Of a DNA stretch of 5,119 nucleotides, positions 1 to 5,119 are shown piece after piece. Numbering within the stretch: the first letter of the stretch is position 1; every line of letters begins with the position of its first letter. The notes under the pieces are model-generated. The model searched no databases. It was given only the letters and a program-made list of their open reading frames with translations, and was not told the origin of the DNA. The position numbers were made by a program, and so were the translations under genes. Origin of the DNA: CAZRNB01 sp964601355 (GTDB lineage: Bacteria > Planctomycetota > Phycisphaerae > Sedimentisphaerales > Anaerobacaceae); the NCBI GenBank assembly GCA_964601355.1, contig CAZRNB010000167.1, positions 1-5,119 on the forward strand. The letters run 5' to 3'.

Positions 1-60
1 TTACATGAAAGGCAATTTTTATGCCAGTTCTACCTACAAACAGCAGGTGCACCCGTTTAG

Positions 61-109
61 CCGTCGCCGGCATTCATCCTTCGTAGTACTACTACGGAGA
101 AGGACGGCG
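61..109. repeat. Imperfect hairpin downstream of the permease gene
   Basis: Core stem CGTAGT / ACTACG (82-87 and 91-96) with a 3-base loop, extended by TCCTT / AAGGA (77-81 and 100-104) across a 3-base bulge. The outer arms CGCCG / CGGCG (65-69 and 105-109) are separated by an unpaired 7-base stretch. It begins 6 bases past the permease stop on the minus strand. No T run follows on the minus strand, so a classical intrinsic terminator is not supported. It may be another dispersed hairpin repeat or an mRNA 3'-end stabiliser. Its sequence is unlike the TTTAG elements. Positions 1-60 show nothing convincing. Confidence 0.5.
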
Positions 110-114
110 ATTGT

Positions 115-1503
115 CTAATCATGCCTCAACGCTACAACGGGATCAACACGGGCCGCACGTATAGTAGGATAAATCCCGGCAATCAGGCTAACCAAAATCG
201 AAAAAACGACTGCTCCAGCACAAAGCCACCATGGAAAACTAAAATAATCTACGTATGGAACGCCTTGTCTGCTTAAAAAAGAATTGACAATAAGATTGAT
301 GAGCGAGCTGACTAACCATCCGAGAATAAGCCCGAAGAATCCGCCCAAGAAGCCAATAGTGCCGGTCTCAAAGAAAAATATCTTCTTCACGTCTCCGTCA
401 CTGGCTCCCACTGCCTTGGCAATTCCAATCTCTTTGTATCTTTCCAAAATCGACATCACCATTGTATTTATAATACCAAGTGACGCGACAACGATCGCTA
501 TCATCCCCACCGCGAACAGGAACATATCCATAAATATAAATGCTTTCTTCATCTCCTCGAGCTGGTCTATAAGGGCAAAGGTTTTAAAGCCCCAATCCTG
601 TATCTGTTTTTTTACCGGCTCAACATATTTTGGCGAAGAAAGCCTCACGCTTACCGAGGAAAATCCTTTAGCCTGTCCCGGTGATTGGAAGAAATCCCAG
701 ATGCTCGTCAGTGACAATTTTTCCATCCGCTGCGAAGGTCCCGGCGGAATAAAAACGTCACTTCGCAAGGGCATAGCGCCGCCGAAGCCCATCCTCTCAG
801 CTACGCCGACAATGGTAAATGAATACTTCCTGCTGGAAAAGGGAAGCCTATTATATCCGGTGACATTGGGATCTTTGACGCCAAACATTGCAGATATGAT
901 ATTGGCTGGATTAAAAAGGCTATAGTCCAACGTCAGCGTCAAAATTATTATCTGCTGTCCAATCGCATCCTGTGGATTTTTTATCCTCATTCTGTGCAGC
1001 ATCGAGTCGCTTATAATAAGAGAATTAGCGTCGTCGGACTGGTAGGGCTTACCCGCTCGCAGCTTCGCCAAGCTTGATTGACAGACATAAGCCGGCAGAA
1101 CTTGAATGAGTGTGAACTCTTCCTTTTCTTTGAGTCGAATAAGGGCTGGAAATCGAACTTCCGGAAAGGCAGATTCTACACCTTTGAGCTGGGTAACATC
1201 TCGGATGAAGGCATCATCCAAATATTTAGCCCCCAGTTTCACTGGGGGTTCTTCGTCCTCTGCAGAGTGTTCTTCATCAGGGTCGTGGAGATTTTGCTGC
1301 GATCCAGTTGAAACATTTATATAATTGAAAAGATCGAGCTCTTTGAACCTGTCGGTAACGTTTTTCTGGACGCCTTTGCCGAAAGAAATCATGGATACAA
1401 GCGCCCCAATTCCTATCACCACGCCGAATGTGGTTAGAAAGGTGCGGAGCTTCTTCTTCCACAAATTGGCGAAAGACTGCTCAATATAATCAGAAATTCT
1501 CAT
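115..1503 (-). CDS. ABC transporter permease, MacB/FtsX family
   Basis: Inner-membrane permease of 462 residues that pairs with the ATPase overlapping it by 4 bases. Layout seen: membrane helix 1 (about 21-42) after the typical N-terminal LWKKKLRTFLTTFGVVIGI; a large extracytoplasmic MacB_PCD-type domain (about 43-320); helix 2 (about 322-349); the cytoplasmic coupling segment ERYKEIGIAKAVGAS (354-368); helix 3 (about 376-402); helix 4 (about 424-446); and the family C-terminal motif YPTIRAARVDPVVALR (445-460). This is the four-helix MacB/FtsX topology. These are mechanotransmission-type proteins that use ATP hydrolysis to drive work in the periplasm rather than to form a pore. No adaptor gene (MacA-like) lies in the window, so substrate is unknown. 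Odd feature: residues about 70-93 are acidic and low-complexity, and 84-93 are encoded by an in-frame hairpin repeat. The stop is TAG. No intrinsic terminator follows in the remaining 114 bases. Confidence 0.94.
   Translation of the reverse strand: MRISDYIEQSFANLWKKKLRTFLTTFGVVIGIGALVSMISFGKGVQKNVTDRFKELDLFNYINVSTGSQQNLHDPDEEHSAEDEEPPVKLGAKYLDDAFIRDVTQLKGVESAFPEVRFPALIRLKEKEEFTLIQVLPAYVCQSSLAKLRAGKPYQSDDANSLIISDSMLHRMRIKNPQDAIGQQIIILTLTLDYSLFNPANIISAMFGVKDPNVTGYNRLPFSSRKYSFTIVGVAERMGFGGAMPLRSDVFIPPGPSQRMEKLSLTSIWDFFQSPGQAKGFSSVSVRLSSPKYVEPVKKQIQDWGFKTFALIDQLEEMKKAFIFMDMFLFAVGMIAIVVASLGIINTMVMSILERYKEIGIAKAVGASDGDVKKIFFFETGTIGFLGGFFGLILGWLVSSLINLIVNSFLSRQGVPYVDYFSFPWWLCAGAVVFSILVSLIAGIYPTIRAARVDPVVALRHD
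1225..1250 (+). repeat. REP-like hairpin element, copy 1, inside permease gene
   Basis: The plus strand reads TTTAG (1225-1229), then an 8-bp perfect stem CCCCCAGT / ACTGGGGG (1230-1237 and 1241-1248) around the loop TTC (1238-1240), then TTCTT. It shares head, loop and flank with the copy at 2281-2310. The two stems differ at two positions with both partners changed, so base pairing is kept. Here the element is read in frame on the minus strand as part of the permease (EPPVKLGAK, residues 85-93). The layout of a short conserved tetranucleotide-like head before a small hairpin resembles REP sequences mobilised by RAYT transposases; that assignment is inference. Confidence 0.7.
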
Positions 1504-2198
1504 TCTTTTTTCACCTGCTCAACGACCTTTCCGTCACAAAGGCGAACAACATTATCCGCAAATTCAGCCAACAAAGACTCCTGATGAGAAATCATAACCA
1601 CTGTCAAGTCCTGGTTTTTATTTAAGTCCGACAACGCCTGCACAATCTGACGAGATGTTTTACTGTCGAGGTTGCCGGTCGGTTCATCGGCCAACAGGAT
1701 TTTCGGCTGATTAATCAGCGCACGAGCAATAGCCACCCTCTGCTGCTCACCGCCGGACAGCTCGGACGGCAGATGTAATTCGCGGTGCTGTAAGCCCAGC
1801 TTTGCCAGCATCTGTCCTGCCCGATTATTTCTTTCCTTCCTGGCTACGCCGGCAAAAAGAAGCGGGAAGGCCACATTCTCTATGGCCGTGTAGGACGAGA
1901 TAAGGTTAAACGACTGAAAAACAAGCCCGACCTGGAAGCGGCGATAAAGTGCTAATTCTTCCTTATTCAAAGCAGAAATAGCTTTGCCATCAACCTTGAT
2001 GCCGCCGGAAGATGGCGTATCGAGACCGCCCAGCAGATTCATTAAGGTAGATTTGCCTGAGCCGGAAGGTCCTGTAACGCCGAGAAATTCGCCCTTTTTG
2101 ACGGAAAAATTTACTTCTTTCAGGGCAACAACTTCAATCCTGCCCATCGAGTAAATCTTTGTTAAATTCTCTATCTCGACAAAATTGGCCGCATTCAT
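1500..2198 (-). CDS. ABC transporter ATP-binding protein, MacB/LolD type
   Basis: Cytoplasmic ATPase subunit that powers the permease encoded immediately downstream. With the start chosen here (ATG at 2198) it has 232 residues, normal for the LolD/MacB-ATPase family. Seen: Walker A GPSGSGKST (43-51), Q-loop FQSFNL (Gln95), ABC signature LSGGEQQ (147-153), Walker B ILLADEP with catalytic Glu172, D-loop NLDS, and H-loop His205 in MISHQ. The frame is open further up to an ATG at 2291 (263 residues), but the extra 31 residues come from the hairpin-repeat spacer. Family similarity begins at FVEIENLTKIY, just after the 2198 Met, so the short form is preferred. Neither start has a clear Shine-Dalgarno site. 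The gene ends in TGA overlapping the permease ATG (ATGA, 1500-1503), which points to translational coupling. Conserved motifs are intact. Substrate is unknown; export or lipoprotein release is possible from the family. Confidence 0.93.
   Translation of the reverse strand: MNAANFVEIENLTKIYSMGRIEVVALKEVNFSVKKGEFLGVTGPSGSGKSTLMNLLGGLDTPSSGGIKVDGKAISALNKEELALYRRFQVGLVFQSFNLISSYTAIENVAFPLLFAGVARKERNNRAGQMLAKLGLQHRELHLPSELSGGEQQRVAIARALINQPKILLADEPTGNLDSKTSRQIVQALSDLNKNQDLTVVMISHQESLLAEFADNVVRLCDGKVVEQVKKE
1512..1516 (-). promoter_or_regulatory. Ribosome binding site of the permease gene
   Basis: On the minus strand the sequence reads AGGTG, then 8 bases (AAAAAAGA), then the permease ATG at 1503. 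This is a well-placed Shine-Dalgarno-like site inside the last codons of the ATPase gene. It supports the chosen permease start and coupled translation through the ATGA overlap. Confidence 0.6.
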
Positions 2199-2217
2199 AA
2201 GTACTTGATCATATAAA

Positions 2218-2262
2218 CTCCCGGTGCCGTAAGGCATCTTGACGATAAAACCGGGGGCTAAA
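2218..2262 (-). repeat. REP-like hairpin element, copy 3 (divergent), head to head with copy 2
   Basis: The minus strand reads TTTAG (2262-2258), then CCCCCGGT (2257-2250), a 24-base inner segment, and ACCGGGAG (2225-2218), giving an 8-position stem with one imperfect pair. The inner segment contains a small GCC-TTAC-GGC hairpin. The TTTAGCCCC head matches copies 1 and 2, but the loop is much longer. Its head faces that of copy 2 across an 18-base AT-rich spacer (2263-2280), an inverted-pair layout like BIME elements. It lies just upstream of the preferred ATPase start. Confidence 0.5.
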
Positions 2263-2280
2263 TGTTTTACATAAATTTTA

Positions 2281-2310
2281 TTTAGCCCCACGTTTCACGT
2301 GGGGTCTTTT
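2281..2310 (+). repeat. REP-like hairpin element, copy 2, at kinase 3' end
   Basis: The plus strand reads TTTAG (2281-2285), then a perfect 8-bp stem CCCCACGT / ACGTGGGG (2286-2293 and 2297-2304) with loop TTC (2294-2296), then TCTTTT. The kinase stop codon (TGA, 2297-2295) and its last codons Asp-Pro-Thr are encoded within it, so the element forms the end of that gene. A T-rich tract follows on the plus strand only, where no gene needs ending. On the minus strand the hairpin is followed by CTAAATAAAATTTAT rather than a T run, so it is not a standard terminator for the kinase. Confidence 0.72.
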
Positions 2311-4022
2311 ATGGTTTCCTTCGTTAATGTCACCGGGACGTCGAGCCAAAAGATTGAGCCCTCTCCAACTTTGCTCTCAAGGCCTATGCTGCCGGCAAGG
2401 AGAGTAGCCAATTCTCTGCTGATGGTAAGTCCCAAGCCGCTGCCGGCGGTTTCACGCGTTAAAGAGCCGTCAACCTGCCGAAACTTCTCAAATATCTTTT
2501 CCCTATCTGCTTCCGCGATGCCACAGCCGGTATCGCTCACCGCGAGCCGAACAAATCGTGACTCAGGATCTGTTTTGCCGGTCGCCGACTCGTCTCGGCG
2601 ACTCGTCTCGGCGTAGGCCACAGCTGTAGCCGGGAGCGCCGAGCCGTAGCCGGACAATAAACCGGCCCGGATTTCAATCCTGCCTCGCTCCGGCGTGAAC
2701 TTCACGGCGTTACTTAAAAAATTGTATAGTATCTGCTGAACCTTGCCGGCATCGGTTACAAGAGCCGGCATATCAGGCTCAATCACGACTTTGATCTTGA
2801 TTTTCTTTTTCCTGGTCTGCAATGAGAAAGTTGCTACCGCAGCCTCAATAATATCCGGAATAGAAGTCATTTCGATGTGCAATTCCACTTTGCCGGCCTG
2901 CGTCTTTGCCAGCTCCAGCAGATCGTTAATCATACGCAGGAGTCTGTTTCCGGCGGCGAGAATATTCTCAGCATACCTTCGAGTCTTGTCCCTGTGCAGT
3001 ATGCCGGGCTTTTCACGCAACACCTGTGCAAAACCGAGTATTGCATTGAGCGGCGTTTTGAACTCATGCGAAATATTGGCTAAAAATTCGCTCTTTAGCT
3101 TGTTGGCCTTAAAAATCTCGATGTTTCGCTCGGAAAGCTCTGCTATCTTGGTGTCGAGCTGTTTACCTGCCAGCCGCGATTTTTCCTGTGCTTTTTGCAG
3201 GCCGTCGAGCATATGGTTGAACGCGTTAGCCAGTTTTTCATATTCATCGCCGGTTGTTATGTTACTTCTTATATCAAGGTTGCCCTCAGCGACATTATCC
3301 GCTAAAGCCCGCAACTGGCGGATAGGCCGAAGGATGACGCGCTGGGTTATCCAATAAAACGCGATGATTGCTCCGGTGCCTGCTATAAGACCGGCCATAG
3401 TTACCCAGACCCAATTTAAAAGTTTGGTTCTGCTGATTTCGCCGGCCTGGCTTTGAATAATTACCGCACCTATGAACTCGTTCGGCGAAAGGGCGCCCGC
3501 AGAGCCCTGCGGATTGTGACAGCTTAAACAGTTATCAGTTACCCTGATGACTCTCACATATTCGCTGTAGTAAACGTCGTCTTTTTTCGCAAAACTAATT
3601 GCGTCATTTCTGCCCTCTTCAGCCTTTAATAATTCTATCATGCGTTGCTGTTTGCCTGTTAAACGCTGAAGCTGTTTCTGTGCCTCTTTACTCTCCCTGG
3701 CGAAACGAATCCAGAATATCGTTGGATTATTCGGATCCAGGATACGACCGGCTTTGTCCAAAGGAGCAAGAGAATCTCCACTTTTTTCTTTTAGCTGAAA
3801 GTGCTGTCTAAACAGCAGAGTTTCAACTTTTGCTCGTTCGGTATCAAGGTAATCCGTTTTCACCAACTGCACCATCCAGATGTAGGGCAGAACAAGAGCA
3901 AGCACCAGAGTAAAGACCACAGCCAGGCCGAACATCAATTGACATTTTTTCGCCAGGGAAAAAGACCATAAGCCCAGAAAATGTAAAAACCTTCTACAAA
4001 TGTCGGTTAGATTCATGCGCAT
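2295..4022 (-). CDS. Membrane sensor histidine kinase with heme-type (DUF3365/Tll0287-like) periplasmic domain
   Basis: Predicted two-component sensor kinase of 575 residues. Order seen: N-terminal membrane helix (about 29-52); extracytoplasmic sensor region (about 53-200) resembling the DUF3365/Tll0287-like family, with a c-type heme motif CLSCH (165-169, Cys165, Cys168, His169); second membrane helix (about 203-225); HAMP linker (about 224-277); a probable coiled coil (277-308); HisKA with phospho-acceptor His319 in SHEFKTPLNAILGF; then the HATPase domain with N box ILYNFLSNAVKFTP (431-444), G1 DTGCGI (497-502), F box FEKF (511-514) and G2 GSGLGL (527-532). All catalytic boxes look intact. 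A roughly 33-residue insertion (about 455-487) rich in DNA repeats separates the N and G1 boxes. There is no receiver domain and no response regulator nearby. An in-frame TAG at 4029-4031 limits the start to Met1 (4022) or Met3 (4016); neither has a strong Shine-Dalgarno site. The stop codon lies inside a hairpin repeat. Redox or gas sensing through heme is inferred from the family. The target is unknown. Confidence 0.93.
   Translation of the reverse strand: MRMNLTDICRRFLHFLGLWSFSLAKKCQLMFGLAVVFTLVLALVLPYIWMVQLVKTDYLDTERAKVETLLFRQHFQLKEKSGDSLAPLDKAGRILDPNNPTIFWIRFARESKEAQKQLQRLTGKQQRMIELLKAEEGRNDAISFAKKDDVYYSEYVRVIRVTDNCLSCHNPQGSAGALSPNEFIGAVIIQSQAGEISRTKLLNWVWVTMAGLIAGTGAIIAFYWITQRVILRPIRQLRALADNVAEGNLDIRSNITTGDEYEKLANAFNHMLDGLQKAQEKSRLAGKQLDTKIAELSERNIEIFKANKLKSEFLANISHEFKTPLNAILGFAQVLREKPGILHRDKTRRYAENILAAGNRLLRMINDLLELAKTQAGKVELHIEMTSIPDIIEAAVATFSLQTRKKKIKIKVVIEPDMPALVTDAGKVQQILYNFLSNAVKFTPERGRIEIRAGLLSGYGSALPATAVAYAETSRRDESATGKTDPESRFVRLAVSDTGCGIAEADREKIFEKFRQVDGSLTRETAGSGLGLTISRELATLLAGSIGLESKVGEGSIFWLDVPVTLTKETIKDPT
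2586..2613. repeat. 13-bp tandem repeat in the kinase gene
   Basis: CGACTCGTCTCGG occurs twice in direct tandem (2586-2598 and 2599-2611), followed by the first two bases of a third copy. It encodes kinase residues about 470-479 (AETSRRDES on the minus strand). The unit is not a multiple of three, so gain or loss of one copy would shift the reading frame inside the ATP-binding domain. Confidence 0.75.
2607..2653. repeat. GC-rich inverted and direct repeats in the kinase insertion
   Basis: A 7-bp perfect stem CTCGGCG / CGCCGAG (2607-2613 and 2637-2643) encloses an inner GGC/GCC pair around the palindrome CAGCTG. The 8-mer GTAGCCGG occurs at 2626-2633 and again at 2646-2653. Together with the adjacent 13-bp tandem repeat this makes about 80 bases of structured GC-rich DNA. 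It coincides with a protein segment that has no counterpart in the usual histidine kinase core, which suggests an inserted repeat element read in frame. Confidence 0.5.
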
Positions 4023-4094
4023 TGTATTCTATTCACTTTGCGATTGCGAATTCCGCGATAAACTCTTCCTGAGCCTGGTCCAAGAATCACAGTG

Positions 4095-5119
4095 TTAAAT
4101 ATTATCTTCCTTGTTTTGCGTGGGATTTGTGTCCTGCTCAATCGCATGCAGGTGTTTCTGCGTTCGCAGATTGAGCTCATCGAGCTGCTTTTGATCCACT
4201 TCGCTCGGTGCATCAGACAAAAGGCATTGGCCGCTCTGCGTCTTTGGAAATGCGATAACATCCCTTATATTGTCGGTGCCGGTAAGCAGCATTATCATTC
4301 TATCAAGGCCGAAGGCTATGCCGCCGTGCGGCGGAGCACCGTACTCCAAGGCACGTAAAAAGAAGCCGAACTGCCGCTCGGCCTGCTCCGGCAAAATATT
4401 GAGCAGCTTGAAAACCCTTCGCTGAACGTTTGGATTGTGAATACGAATGCTGCCGCCTCCGATCTCTGAGCCGTTAACCACGATGTCGTAAGCCTGCGAG
4501 CGAATCCCATCTGGTTCGCTTTCAAGCCTGTCCAAATCCTCCGGCACGGGAGCGGTGAACGGATGGTGCATGGAGTCATAGCGTTTTTCGCCTTCGTTCC
4601 ACTCAAACATCGGAAAATCAACCACCCAAACAAACTCAAATTTATTCTCATCATAGAGCTTCAGCTCCCATCCCAGTTTGCACCGCAAAGGCGCTAAGGC
4701 CTTATTGACGGCCTGCTCCTTATCAGCCAGCAACAAAATCAGGTCGCCATCCTTTGCCTCGAATCGCTGAATTATCTGCTGTTGAAGCTCAATGCTGAAG
4801 TATTTGCCAAGTCCGCCGATGAATGTGAGGTTTCCATTTTCCTTTTTGAGCCTGGCCCAGCTAAGCCCCTTGGCGCCATAGTCACCAACAAAATCGGTCA
4901 GCGTTTTTTCTATGTCGCTTCGAGAGTATTTTTCACCGGCAGGCGCGCAAAGACCCTTGACTATGCCGCCGGCTTCGATGACCGAGGTAAATACCTTAAA
5001 TGTGCTTTGCTTTGCAATGTCTGATATATTACGCAGCTTCATATCGAACCGCAGGTCCGGCCTATCGATGCCGTAATCGGCCATAGCCTCCTTGTAGGTC
5101 ATACGCCGTATAGGGGTAG
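4095..5119 (-). CDS. aspS: Aspartyl-tRNA synthetase, C-terminal part (5' end outside window)
   Basis: Class II aminoacyl-tRNA synthetase that charges tRNA-Asp with aspartate in the cytoplasm. The reading frame stays open to the right edge (TPIRR precedes the first visible Met at 5102), so that Met is internal and the true start lies outside. About 340 residues are visible, against roughly 590 in the full bacterial enzyme. Seen, counting from the Met at 5102: the family segment MTYKEAMADYG..RPDLRF (1-19); the bacterial GAD insertion (about 30-140); the catalytic-core stretches VVDFPMFEW (160-168), MHHPFTAP (178-185) and NGSEIGGGSIRIH (210-222); motif 3 GGIAFGLDRMIMLLTG (260-275) with its ATP-binding arginine; and the C-terminal AFPKTQSGQCLLSDAPS (284-300). 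It ends in TAA with a short polar tail. Nothing is broken in the visible part. Whether it is a discriminating or non-discriminating enzyme cannot be decided, because the N-terminal anticodon-binding domain is missing. The kinase gene starts 72 bases downstream on the same strand. Confidence 0.96.
   Translation of the reverse strand, partial: TPIRRMTYKEAMADYGIDRPDLRFDMKLRNISDIAKQSTFKVFTSVIEAGGIVKGLCAPAGEKYSRSDIEKTLTDFVGDYGAKGLSWARLKKENGNLTFIGGLGKYFSIELQQQIIQRFEAKDGDLILLLADKEQAVNKALAPLRCKLGWELKLYDENKFEFVWVVDFPMFEWNEGEKRYDSMHHPFTAPVPEDLDRLESEPDGIRSQAYDIVVNGSEIGGGSIRIHNPNVQRRVFKLLNILPEQAERQFGFFLRALEYGAPPHGGIAFGLDRMIMLLTGTDNIRDVIAFPKTQSGQCLLSDAPSEVDQKQLDELNLRTQKHLHAIEQDTNPTQNKEDNI

Noticed and set aside
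11..25. GGCA...TGCC inverted repeat followed by TTTCAT on the minus strand, considered as a terminator for the permease
   Set aside because: The stem is only 4 bp with an A/T loop and a three-base T run, too weak to call.
5..118. Small plus-strand frame of about 38 codons starting at the ATG at 5-7
   Set aside because: It runs through the imperfect hairpin, has no Shine-Dalgarno site and gives an arginine-rich product with no recognisable family. It is most likely non-coding.
284..925. Plus-strand open frame of 213 codons
   Set aside because: It lies antisense to the well-supported permease and its product has no recognisable domain. It is a shadow frame.
2281..2310. Copy 2 hairpin as an intrinsic terminator
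   Set aside because: The T-rich tract follows on the plus strand, where no gene is present. On the minus strand the hairpin is followed by an A-rich, not T-rich, sequence.
2743..3357. Plus-strand open frame of 204 codons
   Set aside because: It lies antisense to the HAMP-HisKA part of the kinase, with a serine- and leucine-rich product typical of a shadow frame.
4023..4094. Possible promoter between aspS and the kinase (TAGAAT close to the kinase ATG on the minus strand; TTGGAC further up)
   Set aside because: TAGAAT is only 3 bases from the ATG and has no matching -35 at 17 bp. TTGGAC pairs only with the poor TATCGC. This is not enough to call a promoter.
1..5119. CRISPR array, tRNA or rRNA gene, or insertion sequence
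   Set aside because: No regularly spaced direct repeats, no cloverleaf or rRNA-like stretch, and no transposase frame were seen.

Overview
This is an ordinary-looking bacterial chromosomal segment. All four genes lie on the minus strand, so transcription runs from high to low coordinates. The order is: the C-terminal part of a bacterial-type aspartyl-tRNA synthetase (aspS, cut by the right edge), a membrane sensor histidine kinase with a periplasmic heme-type sensor domain, an ABC transporter ATPase, and its MacB/FtsX-type permease. No plus-strand gene is convincing, and no gap exceeds about 115 bases.

The source is probably a Gram-negative bacterium. AspRS is of the bacterial GAD-domain type, a MacB-type transporter implies work at or across the envelope, and the CxxCH motif implies c-type heme attachment outside the cytoplasm. 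Base composition is moderate. The GC-rich hairpin repeats and the kinase type would fit Planctomycetota (Phycisphaerae-like), but that is an impression from memory, not shown by the window.

The ATPase and permease overlap by four bases (ATGA) and almost certainly form one transporter. No periplasmic adaptor (MacA-like) gene and no response regulator gene is present, so the substrate of the transporter and the partner of the kinase are unknown. The kinase ends about 96 bases before the preferred ATPase start, on the same strand, so they may be co-transcribed.

The most unusual material is a family of short hairpin elements. Two copies share the pattern TTTAG + 8-bp stem + TTC loop and differ by compensated stem changes. 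One lies in frame inside the permease gene. The other supplies the kinase stop codon and sits head to head with a third, more divergent copy in the kinase-ATPase gap. They look like REP/BIME-type elements of the kind moved by RAYT transposases. A different imperfect hairpin follows the permease, and a GC-rich repeat-bearing insertion interrupts the kinase ATP-binding domain. I found no clearly novel multi-gene system.
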